Of a DNA stretch of 64,000 nt, positions 1-11,288 are shown in pieces (the stretch's first letter is position 1; each line of letters begins with the position of its first letter). The notes beneath the pieces are model-generated. The model worked only from the letters and a program-made list of their open reading frames with translations. It was not told where the DNA came from and did not search any database. This DNA is from Hirundichthys speculiger. Lineage: Eukaryota; Chordata; Actinopteri; Beloniformes; Exocoetidae. The translations under genes were made by a program, and so were the position numbers. The stretch is from positions 372,001 to 436,000 of the forward strand of contig JAGFBZ010000683.1 in the NCBI GenBank assembly GCA_018398805.1, read 5' to 3'.

Positions 1-3000
1 TGATATTAGCCGCACAGCTGATGAAGAGATTAGATACAGGGGGGAGGGAGGGGGGGAGGGAAGGGAGCAAGGAGGTGGTAGGTGTTCTTAAACTACAGAA
101 AGACACCTACACGGGGGAAATCACTGGTGAGTTTAGCAGAGGAAAATAAATCCGGCCGCAGTAAAAGCCCCGCGCTCGCTTATTGCACCTGCTATCATTA
201 GCACTTTTGTACACATGGTCAGCCTCCCAGGGAAAAGTCATTATCCAGCTGTGCCGTTATTTTTCTGCTGTTTTCTCCTAGTGGAGTGTGACTTCAGGGC
301 TATAGCCAGCGCACCATTTAATGCCTCCAACACAATAAAGGAGTCCAGCCTTAATGATGTGGGATTGGATGGCCATGCCTCAGGTTGTCCAGGGGCTTGT
401 GAGCTGTTACTGCGAGCGGCCATTTTGCCTCGCCGCCGCCGAGGCTCCATGTCGATGCGACTGTGACCAGGGGAGGTGAAAATTAAAAAAAAAGAAAAAC
501 AGATTCCCTGATTAACTGCAGGCGTGCCGTTTGAAGGTCCGGGAGATGACGGAGGGCTGCACCGGTCCACGTGAAGCTACCGGAGGAATCGCGTGCAGCG
601 CGTGATGTTTTAAACTAAAGCTAAGCAGACATTTTACATCTTAATGACTCAGAAATTTAAATATTAATATTACGGCTCCTCGAACAAAGGGATGAGCCGG
701 GGAAACTGGAGCAAAAGTTCAAAGATGTTTGCCCCAAATTTTTCAAGTGTTGAACCTAAAAATAGGCAGCGCCGTTACGGTCGGACAACCAGCGAGTTTC
801 AGGATGACGGCGCGCGTCGCTTAGCGTGGATGGAACAGAAAAACATTTTTCCTTGGCAATTTGGATGCCGTGGCCTAAAAATGTCCCCATTCAGCTGATC
901 TGAGGGAAGAAAAGGCTTCTCTCAGCACTCAGTCACATTCAGAAGTTCCCCCCCGCTCTCGTCTTCCAGCTCAAAAAAAAAAAAAACGAACACGGGCATC
1001 TGTTTAAAGCCCAACATCAAATACCGGTAATTATATTTCACAGGTTTATTTATTTATTTGAGTCTTTGCGGTTGGCCTGTTGCGCTGTCAGCAGCTCCAG
1101 AAGTCTCTCTCGGCAGTCCTTCATCCTCTTGGCTGCGTTGCGGCGGGATGCGCGTGCATTGCTAACACGGCTGTGCCACAGATATGCCCCGAAGTGTCAA
1201 CTCTCACATACGGAAAATATTGGAGGAGAGGCCCCTGTGAGAATGGCAGCGGCACATCCACTGGCAGCCTGCCACGCATGATAAGAAAACCTCCTCTGCC
1301 CCCCCCCCACCACCTCTCTCTCTCTCTAAGCAACAAATGTAATTTGAGTGCTTTCCACTGTTTTAGACTCACTCCTTCAAACAGAATCTTCATGTTGTGG
1401 TGAATCCAGAAATGAAATGTCAGGCGGAGGGTTTTTGTCGTTTCTGGTTTCAGGCAGGTGCACCGGCTCCTCGAACGGGTCCTCGCTGGGGCACCAACGG
1501 TTGCTCGATGCCCAGCTGCGTTTCCATACCCCCCCACCGCCACCACCGCCACCTTCTACGCGCAAACATATACATTTGCACGTATTAGCATACGTTAGCG
1601 GGAGCTGAGTGAGGACAAATTAGATTCAGCACCAGGCACCCAATCCTTCATGAAACAAATAAAGTAAGTGTTGTTCCTCTTCGGAGGTAATTTGTGGGGG
1701 GGGGGGGGGGGGGTCCACGGGACAATGTTATACTCAGAGATCGATCTGCTGATTCCACCGTTTTACATGCAATGTCATTTTATCGCTAGAGCTCAAGATT
1801 TAACTGCATTTGCAGATTTTATTGGGGAATAAAATGTTCGGAAAAACACGGTTAACCTCTGAAATAAAAACAAACAGGAAAAAAAAAAGAGAAAAATCTG
1901 AATAATGCTTTGAAAACAATGATTACCTTTAAAGGACAACGTAAATGTATGAAAAAATGTATATATATATCTACATCTATATCGATAGGTGGAAAGATAA
2001 TTGAAATAAATGAATAAAGTGAATAAAAATGGAAATTATCAAAAAAGAATTATCAATGACTCATTTTTTTTAAAGAATTGTCTAAAAAGACGTGTTTACA
2101 CTTCACTAAACAAGATGAGTAAAAATGTAACAGCAGTGAGAAAAAACAACAAAAAAAAAAAACTTGTAAATTGTCAAAAAGTGACCCAAGTGAAGAGCGT
2201 TTCCTCCACGAGTGTTTGTCACACCTGAGTTTATTTTTACAGGTGCAAAGGCTCTATTCAGAGCTTGTTATATACTCTTCTCAATCAATCCCAGCCAGTA
2301 TAACCCCCCCCCCCCCCCCCCCCCTCCCTTGTCACGTAAACGGGGGGTTAAGAAACAGTGTGGCACACCGGCTGTAAAATTAACGGCAGGAGAGTGACAT
2401 TAGTGTTATAGGTTATTGACCGATTTCGTGGAATTTATGACCCTAATCGAGAGGCGGTGTCAAAGGGAGCGAAGCAAATAAGAGTGCTGCTGACAGCAGA
2501 GTCGCGATGCGGCCGCTGGACACCACAATTTGAGCCTTCCCAGTAAATTGTAGCCGGGACTTTATAAGTCTCGGCGGAGGGGCCCTCCCGCTCTCTCTGC
2601 CCGGGTCCGGAGGCCGCGCCCCGGGGCGTACCTCCATCCTCCGGGTCGTACCTCCATCCTCCGGGTCAGACACGGCCAGCCTCGGCAGATGATGAGAAAC
2701 GCTACTTCATCTCACCTCGTGTCAGGCCTGGCCTCTCACGGTGTCAGCTGGGAAGTGCTCGCTCTCATGCAGTTTTCATGATCGTTATATAACCTGCTGT
2801 ACGGCGCATCTGTAGCTGCTGGTGTCTGTTTCCACGCCTCGCAGAGATGGTCAGAGCTTCTGTTTAAGCCGCGACTAGAAACAGAAATATTCAGCGGCGC
2901 GCAAACGGCCGGCCCATAAAGATGACTGATAAATAATTCTCACTGAAAAACGCTGCATAATGTGACGCCGTTGTCATTTTATTCCAGAAACATATACGTA

Positions 3001-3566
3001 CGCGCCGGTGAACGCAGGTGAGAGGATGGAGAGCCTGAACCTTATTCATTATTTTTATTTTTTTTTACCTGTTTTGGTCCGGTTGACGTCAGAGACCCGC
3101 TCTTGTAGCTAACGCAAACGCAGTTAAAAATAGAGCCAACAACGTGGCCGAACACGTCCGTGCACCTTGGCGGTGCTCGGTGAGTCCATCTGCAGGTACC
3201 AGAGTTCTGCTGATGGGGGTGTAACAACCAGAAGTATTTGCATCTGCTGTCCAACTGCGTCACCGGTTGTTTAGTCTCAGTCTGTCTGCTCTTTTTTCTC
3301 ATTTTACAGCTGAATTCCTAGTAAAACCAAATCTTTTCCTCCATCTGTTATCAGACAGCCATGTCAGTGTTTTTTTATTTTTTTTTTATTCTATCGTAGT
3401 TGATCTGAACAGGTTTGCGTGTGACGTAAATCTGTCCTTTAACCTCCTGTTTGAGTCTCCACTTCATGTCTCTTCTCTCCAAACTCCTCTTATGTTTTTT
3501 TGTTTCGTAGCTGCCGCTATAATCTCTTTCTGAGACAAAGTTTGTCTCTTTGCTGTGGCACGCGAG
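1..3566. other. Unique non-coding DNA with simple repeats
   Basis: I see no supportable gene. The stretch holds a purine-rich start (about 36-75), G and C homopolymers (about 1697-1713; 21 C at 2304-2324), a direct duplication of a 20-bp unit containing ACCTCCATCCTCC at about 2628-2667, and an AT-rich part at about 1740-2200. Short open frames have no domain, no splice context and no codon signal. It is probably upstream intergenic DNA of the candidate gene at 31.4 kb. Confidence 0.5.
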
Positions 3567-3567
3567 A

Positions 3568-4246
3568 TAGTGATCCCTTATTTTTCGCCATTAATGGGGA
3601 CCAGCGCTTCCCCGCGTAAATCAAAATCCGTGAACTGGAGCCGGAGCCCCCCGAGCCTAAATAATGCATTTAAAATATGTTTAAAAAAGTAACGAGGCAC
3701 TGCAGCGAAACAAGACAAAGGCTCAACTGTGGTCTTTCTGTTTCCTTCACAGCCTCTGGTCTCTGAACTGTAGTAAACAAACCGCTGGTATTGTGCTATT
3801 TTTGGCTCATAATTAGCGGCTAACATGCTAACAACAACAAAAGAAAAAGTCCGGTTTTCTCTGCATGGAACGAGAACTTTATTCTGGCACTGCAGGAACT
3901 TGTAACATCACACAGGTTGTATTGTTGGGCTCCTGTCGGTTAACAGAGAATGTAAATCTATACACGCTGGGATGCTGTTGATGCTCACTACACTTTTCAG
4001 CTAACGCCGTTTTCATTCTGCCGTCCCACGACACACACACTACATTACCTATAAGGCCACACCATTACCCATAAGGCCACCTTCTTAAAGGGGCCAGGCT
4101 GGCTCACAACATTTCTTCACAGTGAGAGAACGTGCACACCATCCTGTGATGTTTCCGTGATTTTTTTTTAATATTATATACTTCTGAAAAATCAGCGAAT
4201 AACCAAAACCGAGGAATTTAAAGCGCGAATTGACAAGGAACCACTG
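3568..4246. mobile_element. Mariner-like non-autonomous DNA transposon (probable)
   Basis: The left end reads AGTGATCCCTTATTTTTCGC after a TA, and the right end reads GGAACCACTG before a TA. The reverse complement of the right end (CAGTGGTTCCTTG) resembles the left end, and a related 120-bp element with clear TA target duplications lies at 55039-55158. No transposase frame is visible. The left terminal C is missing. The sequence between the ends is long (about 680 bp) and may be composite, so the boundaries are tentative. Confidence 0.45.
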
Positions 4247-4248
4247 TA

Positions 4249-4435
4249 ATGTGTAATTGATGCTTTCAGTTCAATTAATTCAAACAAAGTCATTGGAACA
4301 CTCACAAGATGTCACCAAAACCACTTTTCCCTTTAAAATCTTTTGGAAAATTGTAAGATGAATATTGATATATATCGTACCGTGAGCCAATTATCGTGTA
4401 TCGTATCGTGGGATTAGTGTATCGCTACAGCCCTA
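4249..4435 (-). mobile_element. Partial hAT element, family A (GATAC/TATCGATAT)
   Basis: This matches the right part of the family-A copy at 54896-55361: AATTGATGC, CAAAGTCATTGGAACA, TATATATCG, then GTATCGCTACAGCCCTA at the end. The left terminus is absent, and the mariner-like element lies directly against it, so either that element inserted here or a deletion joined the two. It has no coding content. Confidence 0.7.
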
Positions 4436-5068
4436 CAGGCTGTCAGATGAAATCGCGTATGAAATGAGCGTCCAGGTCCAGAAACGTTTCCCTCAGAGCT
4501 TCAGCAGACCTCCAGGTGGGTGGGGGGGGGAAAGAGAAATCATTTGCAAGTACGTCTTCTCGATAGTGCTTAGTCATCGTAGATGGCACACGCCCAAGAA
4601 ACTAAAGTGATTTATTTCCTCTCTGCTGTGCGTCACGTTCATGACTCGCCCTCGTCTGCCTCTGACTGGCTGCTGCTCGTCTCCATCATGGACGGGCAGG
4701 TTGCTCTTGTTAACCGGTCACAGGCCACGCCCTTCTCTACTTACCTGCAGATGAAAGTCAGACCGACGGCTCTGCTGTTGAAGAATCGCACGAACGCGAG
4801 CGCACCGCTCACGAGACGACGGCGCAGAGCCCCCGTCCTGACGGTTGCAGTTTAATAACAAGCATTATTAACACGTCCGTTATTAAAAGCCGTTATTTAA
4901 AAATTCTCCTGAAATGACTGGTACCTGTAAAAACGCCGGTTTGAGGCGGCGCCCTGATTGGACCATCCTGGTGCAGCTCTGCTGAAAGTCGAACACTTAA
5001 CAAGTCTTTTGTTGTCTTCTGCGTTTTAAAACATCTTCTTGCTCTTACGTGTGTTACAGTGCCTGTAA
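4436..5068. other. Unique DNA, nothing recognised
   Basis: This is short GC-moderate sequence between the hAT fragment and the telomere-like array. A frame of 90 codons at 4583-4855 has no recognisable domain and I do not call it a gene. Confidence 0.4.
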
Positions 5069-6062
5069 AGGGTTAGGGTTTAGGGTTAGGGTTTAGGGTT
5101 AGGGTTTAGGTGGTTAGGGTTAGGGTAGGTTAACAGTCCTTGGATTTAAGAAGAAAATCGCGGAGCTCGACTGATGCTTGAGTTCTTTATGGGTTAGGGT
5201 TTAGGGTTGGGATTAGGGTTAGGGTTTAGGTGGTTAGGGTTTAGTGTTAGGGTTTAGTTGGTTAGGGTAGGGTTAGAGGTTAGGGTAGAGTTAGTGTTTA
5301 GGTGGTTAAGGTTTAGGGTTTCGGGTTTCGGGTTCGGTTAGGGTTTCGGGTTAGGGTTTCGTTCGGTTAGGGGGTTCGGGTTTCGGGTGGTTAGGGGTTT
5401 TCGGTTGGGTTTTTCGGGTTTCGGGTTTCGGGTTAGGGTTTTGGGTTTCGGGTTCGGGTTCGGGTTCGGGTCGGGTTAGGTGTTCGGTGGTTAGGGTTTA
5501 GGGTTAGGTTAGGTTTAGGGTTCGGGTTAGGGTTTTGGGTTTCGGTGTTAGAGTTTAGGGTTAGGGTTAGGGGTTTAGGTTTAGGTTCGTTTTAGGGTGG
5601 GTTTAGGGTTTAGGGTTCGGGTTAGGGTTCGGGTTAGGGTTAGGGTTTAGGTGGGTTAGGTTAGGTTAGGGTTTCGGTGGTTAGGGTGGGGTTCGGGTTG
5701 GGTTAGGGTTAGGGTTTAGGGGTTTTAGGGGTTTAGTGTTCGGGTAGGTTAGGGTTAGGGTAGGTTAGGGTTCGGTGAGGTTCGGTTTTGGGGTTGGTTT
5801 AGGTGGTTCGGGTTTCGGGTTAGGGTTAGGGTTTAGGGTTAGGATTAGGGTTAGGGTTTAGGTGGTTAGATTTTAGGGTTAGGGTTAGGGTAGAGTTAGG
5901 GTTTAGGTGGTTAAGGTTTAGGCTTAGGGTTTAGGGTTTAGGTGGTTAGGGTGAGGATTTAGGGTTGGGCGGGTTAGGGTTCGGGGGTTAGGTTTAGGGT
6001 AGGGTTAGAGGTTAGGGTAGAGTTAGTGTTAGGTGGTTAGGGTTTGGTGTTAGGGTTTAGGT

Positions 6063-6099
<37 letters not shown>

Positions 6100-6153
6100 G
6101 GTTTAGGTGGTTAGAGTTTAGGGTTAGGGTTTAGGTGGGTAGGGTTAGGGTTT
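5069..6153 (+). repeat. Interstitial telomere-like repeat array
   Basis: About 1.1 kb consists of degenerate tandem units built on GGGTTA, with the G-rich strand on plus. TTAGGG, TTTAGGG and TTCGGG types are interspersed, plus spacers such as TTTAGGTGG. A non-repeat stretch (about 5133-5190) interrupts the array near its left side. TTAGGG is the vertebrate telomere repeat, and the array is internal because ordinary unique DNA flanks both sides. It is probably an interstitial telomeric sequence from telomerase-mediated break repair, a fusion or a satellite expansion. The sequence alone does not tell which. Confidence 0.9.
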
Positions 6154-7860
6154 CGTGACATAGTGGGCAACATAAATGACATAAAGGCGCTTAAAGATCA
6201 AATCTGCTCTCACGGAGAGGCGTCCTCTCCATCTGGCTGCTACGTTCACAGTATGTTGGAGATGTTTCCTCTCGCAGAAACAAAACAGAAATCTATTAAA
6301 ATAAAAACAGAACTATCTAAAATCCTGCAGACCACCCACACTGTAATGTCAAACGACTCCTGATGATATCCGACATCCATGACTCGCGCATGTTGCAGTG
6401 GAGCTCGTAAATAATGAAATACCCGCAAAGCAAAGCCGGCGAGCGTTAATAGTCATAACTAAAGAAAACTGCTGTTTTCTGGAAGCTTCTTGTTCATGTG
6501 CAAAGAGAGAGAGAGAGAGAGAGAGAAGGAGGGATTTAATGGTTTCAGGAGGAAAAATAAAGGTTTCTTTCACCTAAAGATGCTTCCTTTCCTCCAAAAA
6601 TAGAAGCTGACATTATCTTGTTGTTAACAACTTGGCTCCTGGACCTCCCAGCGAGCGGCGGCTCGGTGCCGTTTGTTTACCCGGGTCCTCCGGGCGCCGC
6701 GAGGACGGTCAGCTGTGGCGACACGGCTCCGTGGCTTTGTGCCGCGGCTTTTGTCCGGCGCTCTGACCTGCTCTGAAAGCCCTTCGGTGCGCCTCCGACA
6801 CGCCGCGCTATCACGCCGCGCTATCACGCCGCGGCCTCCGCCGAATGTATGGAGCCATTGAGACGCGGCGCAGAGCGAAATGAGTTTGATCCAGCGGTCC
6901 TGCGATTGAATGCAATGGCGCTTGTCTCCGGGGAGAGGAGTTTTCTACCCGCTGATGTTCGATGCAGCGATGCAGCACTGCTGAGGCCTCACTTCTTTTA
7001 AATTATGCATTTTAAAGACCAGAATACATGAGGAGAGGGTTTACGGTGAACACGTGGACGTTTCACTGCCATCATGTGTTTTTGGATGATGTTTTCAGCC
7101 GTCGAATGAATAACGACGCCTGATGAGCTGATGAATGACGTGTAATAAGAATTAATATCTACATAAATGTCATCGTTTGGGATTTGAGGGCTTCCCTGAC
7201 AGCTCAATCCCAAGAAACAACAAACAGAAAATAAATTTGGTCTGATTGATGATGTGCCGACAGTCCTGCCGGTGTTTTTCATATAGTGATGAACATATAA
7301 ACATGGACGGCCCTCTCCTCCCCCCCCCTCATCATCATCGGCGCCGCTGCAGAGTTTGACAGAGAGCCCGCTAGTTTGCTTTTTAATTAAAAAGAAAATC
7401 CAATAGCCTTATCAAGACTTGCTATTTTAGTTTGAGAAGTATCGATCGGCCGTTCGGTTATGCAGATCTGCCGCTTTTCATCCGCTGGTTGCTGAGCAGA
7501 TCTCGTTTCAGAAAAAAAAAAAAAAAATCCATTTTATATATAATTCAGCCCGTGTTTAGCTCGGCTTCCAGCGCTTTAAATATGTCGTCAGGTGCGCGGC
7601 GGTGACAGATCCGAGGAGTCAGGTGTGAAACGGAGCAGAGAGGCCGAACACGAGTCCGTGTGAAGGTGAAGCGCCGCGAGGGGGGGGGGGGGGGGGGGGG
7701 GGGTTTCAGGAGGAGACGGACAAACTCCCGCGAGGGAGAGGAGGGAAACTGTGCCACTGATGATCCGCCGCGGCGGGAGGCTAATTACCCTCACACCTAA
7801 GCATCTCTCTTCCTCCTTCCCCTCTCCTACATTTATTTATTTATCCTATTTTATTTTTTT
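6154..7860. other. Unique DNA with a GC-rich patch and microsatellite
   Basis: I see no gene. A GA microsatellite lies at about 6505-6526. A CpG-rich patch at about 6650-6870 contains a 14-bp duplication around CACGCCGCGCTAT (about 6800-6835). There is a 24-base G run at 7680-7703. Frames of 60-95 codons here are low-complexity or featureless. Confidence 0.4.
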
Positions 7861-8160
7861 GCGCTCTCTCTGCTAATGGAATTAAAAAACATGTTGCCAG
7901 GGGTCTTTTTGCAATTTGGAAAATAAGTCCATTAAGTTCATTAATTTAATAATGGGCAATAATAATGAATAAAAAGTATTGCTCAATTAGAGGGGAGCGT
8001 ACGGTTGGCTGTCTCACATTCATTCGAAATCACCTCAGTGTGCAATAGCTTAATGAGATTATAATGGAATTGATATCGCATAGGTAGTGAATTAAAGCGT
8101 TACCAGGGAACTCATTAGGAGTGAAATTCTAATCCTGAAACACTTGTCACAGCTAAAATA
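7860..8160. promoter_or_regulatory. Candidate conserved non-coding element
   Basis: This is AT-rich, non-repetitive sequence with many ATTA/TAAT homeodomain cores, no homopolymer decay and no reading frame. It has the texture of enhancers around vertebrate developmental genes. This is inference from composition only; I could not align it to another genome. Confidence 0.3.
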
Positions 8161-8620
8161 CGCTCCTGCTTTTGTTATTAGGCGTCGGCGGGAGGCGTCG
8201 GTCTCGGCTGGAGCGCCGTCTGAAGGTGACGAAGTTAAAGTCGTTCCTGGATGCGCGCTAACGCCAGGCCGTCCCTCGGTAGTTTGTTTGCCGTCGGATC
8301 CCGCCGGCGGCCGCCTCCTCCGGTTTCACAGCCGCCGTTTCCACGCCGGCGAAGCTGCTGAGGCCCTCAGTTAAAATTACAGAGGCAGCACATTGGTAGT
8401 AATCTAAAAAGGTCAGGATGAGTTACAGTGCTTATTTCAGGGAAAAAGGCAGGGAACGTGATCCGCCGTGAGTAGCTCTCCGCGCCGGGCCGCGGTATAT
8501 ATCCGCGCTAGCTTATGGTGCAGATTTGACTCTTTGACTTTTACATGCTTGACACTTGATGTCAATTTACTGTCCCGTTTTTAAGACCGGCGGCGGCTGA
8601 GCGAGATGAACTTTTCCTTT
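8161..8620. other. GC-rich unique sequence
   Basis: This is a CpG-rich patch between two AT-rich candidate regulatory blocks. A 76-codon frame at 8144-8374 is a composition artefact. No promoter motif or splice site was convincing. Confidence 0.35.
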
Positions 8621-8629
8621 TCATCAGGA

Positions 8630-8915
8630 TATTACAATAATTTGAGGTGTTTTACATGCATAATGGCTTTTTTACAGGAACACTTAAAATAATGTGTCGT
8701 TGGAGGATGCTGTTAAAATCAGAAATAGATTGGTTCATAATTTAACTTTTCATTTAATGTGGGCGCCGTGATACACCTTGTAAATCCACATTATCAGCAG
8801 TTTGTGCCGCTTCAGCAAGGCAAGCATGTCAAAATGTATTATCAGTGTCAGTCTTAATGTACGATATATAATGCATAATGTGCTATCTATAATGGATTCA
8901 ATCAAAAATGAGTCC
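8630..8915. promoter_or_regulatory. Candidate conserved non-coding element
   Basis: This is non-repetitive AT-rich sequence with homeodomain-type cores (TAATTT, ATTA), several ATGCATAAT octamer-like motifs and no long frame. It resembles deeply conserved enhancer sequence by texture only. Confidence 0.35.
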
Positions 8916-10708
8916 TCCGCTGTTTGAAAAATGTGGAAACAAAATATTAATCAGGAAAGAAGGAAACTTCAGCTATTTACAGTACTTTTTAAAGGAGCGT
9001 AATGGGTGTTTTTCAGCCAGGATGATGCTCTGCTGGAGATGGAAAAGATTCAGGCTCTTCAGGTTTCAGGCTCTTCAGCGTCTCCATTTCATCCTGACAA
9101 CATTCGTGGCAAAAAAAATTTTAAAAAAAATGACGATTTCTGTTTTTTATAAAGTGATGAACTAGTCGGTTAGACGAGGCGGCCTGCAGGTGAGCGACTT
9201 CTACGAGAGTGATCCGAAGAGCAGGAAGTCCGTGACACGCCGACAGCTGTGCGTGCATGCATATGGACGAACATGCGTGCGTGCTTAATTAATATTTAAG
9301 CCACCTTCAGCGCGCCCAGGAAAGGAAGTAAAGGGGATTGTGTTCTCGTGGATCCTTTAATCCTCTGAATTAGCAGTTTAATAACAAGAAGCCATTTGTA
9401 GATTAGTAAGATCAAGCTTCCAAGACATGCTTGTGTACAATCTACTTAAATGCTTTGATTTCTGATGCTGGAAACCCCCCCCCCCCACCACCGTCCACGG
9501 TGAGGGCAGAGCCGTGCACGTGAGCGTGCGCTCATCGCCGTTAGGGCTTCTCAGATATTATTTCATTATATTTTGGATTACTGCTGAAATGATTAGTTGA
9601 TTAAATGAGGCATGGGGAATTAATCAATAGCAGATTTTTGATTGACAGTATCATAATTCAAGCAGAGCTGCAGAGCAGCAGCATCACTCTGCTCCTGTAT
9701 ACGTTCATGTTGCATGCAGGGAAATTACCCAGCGTGCATCGGGGCATGTTTGGTTTCGCTTTTTCTGCAGCACTGTCACTGCTTTCCAGTTTTTTTTATT
9801 TTTTTTTTCTCTAAACGCGGTTAGCTGCAGATGCAGCGGCGGCGGCGTGAGGGTGCAGCGGCGGCGGCGGCGGTGGCGGCGTGGCTCCGGTGTCACAGCT
9901 ACCGCTTGATTGAGTCCGGAGGTTGAAGGTTTGAGTCTCGGTTTTACTTGACAGATCGTGTGGAAGCTTTTATCGATCACGACACTGAACACCTATTTGT
10001 CCCCGTTCGCCGGGACGGGAGACGGCGTTATAAATCACCCCTTTAAAGAGAAAACCCTTTTTAATGTTTTAACAGCTTGTTTTGCTTTGTTTTATTGTCT
10101 TTTAAATGCTGAATTAACATCTTTCCGGCGTCTCCTTTCCTTCGCCTCTGCAGCCTTTTTTATCTGAATGATGCAACTTTTAGCTGAATTTTTTATCAGA
10201 CGGTGACTTGAAAAATGTTTGGCCTTTGTGGGGTAATTATTCACTCCTGATATGATGAGGTGGAAAACAGGTAATAGACCTTTAAGAGCCCTGAAACGCC
10301 GGCTGCGTTGAAAGTAGAGGGCTTCCTGCTGCGCATATCAAAACCCGTCTGGATGCGCTCGCGGTCGTGTAACAGGGACGGAACGTTTTGTTTCCATCAG
10401 GAGGAAACGCCTGCAGGTGATCACCGCCAGGTGCTCGCATCATCACCGCCAGGTGCTCCCGTCAGAGTCGCAGGGACAGGAAGTCGACGCCTGCTGCTTC
10501 TTTTTTTTTATTTCTGTATCGATAGTCCTGATTGTGCGAGCACCGACCACCGTCGGCGGGAGGATTGGGGATTCGTGCTGATCTCAGTAGCAATAAAACC
10601 GCCTGGAAAGCTTGCAATTAATTTCATTTTATGACTTTATATTTAATAGTTCACTTTTCTTCTTCTTCTTCTCCTTTTTTTTTAAAGCAGTGAAGTCTTC
10701 GTTTAGAT
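8916..10708. other. Unique DNA, possible further regulatory blocks
   Basis: I see no gene. Non-repetitive AT-rich parts at about 9340-9465 and 9540-9720 could be regulatory. A CGGCGG triplet tract lies at about 9835-9880. A GATCACCGCCAGGTGCTC segment is duplicated at about 10415-10460. Confidence 0.35.
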
Positions 10709-11288
10709 CAGGGGCGTCGGACTCATTTTCACTGAGGGCCACATCAGCACCATGGTTGCCGTCGAAGGGCCAGATTGACGGCATGAATGTAACTAAATGC
10801 AATGAAAATCAAAATAAGTTAAACTGCGCTTCATTATAATGTTAAATAACTGTTTCTTCATTTAATATATATTAAAGTTGGGGTTAGGTTGTGGAGGTTT
10901 TTCTGAAGTCCATCAGTTCTGAAAATCGTCTTGATGTCTTGCCTACTGTTATTGTTGTGGGTGACGATGAAATGCATTATGGGAGATGTAGTTTGCTGTC
11001 AATATACGCTTTAAAGCGATGTAAGCTTATTTTAATTTATTGTTTTTCTTTAGTCCATCAGTTCTGAAAAATCGTCTTGCTCATAGCTACCGCTATTGTT
11101 GTGGATAATGACGAAATGCATGATGGGAGATGTAGTTTGTTGTCAATATGCACTTTAAAGTGGTGTAAGCTTATTTTAAGTCTTAAAATATTGGTTTAAA
11201 ATTTAAGCCAATAATGCACAAGCTCTCGAGGGCCACATAAAATGACGTGGCGGGCCACATTTGGCCCGCGGGCCTCGTGTTTGACACA
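10709..11288 (+). mobile_element. hAT-like element, family G (CAGGGGYGTC)
   Basis: It begins CAGGGGCGTC and ends with a region rich in GGCCACA/TTTGGCCCGCGGGCC followed by GTGTTTGACACA. Related copies lie at 25765-26288 (plus) and 58451-59117 (minus), which supports a dispersed repeat. Inside, TCCATCAGTTCTGAAAA...CGTCTTG occurs twice (about 10909 and 11053), so this copy has an internal partial duplication. No transposase frame or clear target duplication is visible. The hAT placement rests on the termini and is moderately sure. Confidence 0.65.

Noticed and set aside
5069..6153. True chromosome end
   Set aside because: Unique DNA and a transposon-rich region continue for tens of kilobases on the right and 5 kb on the left, and the units are degenerate.
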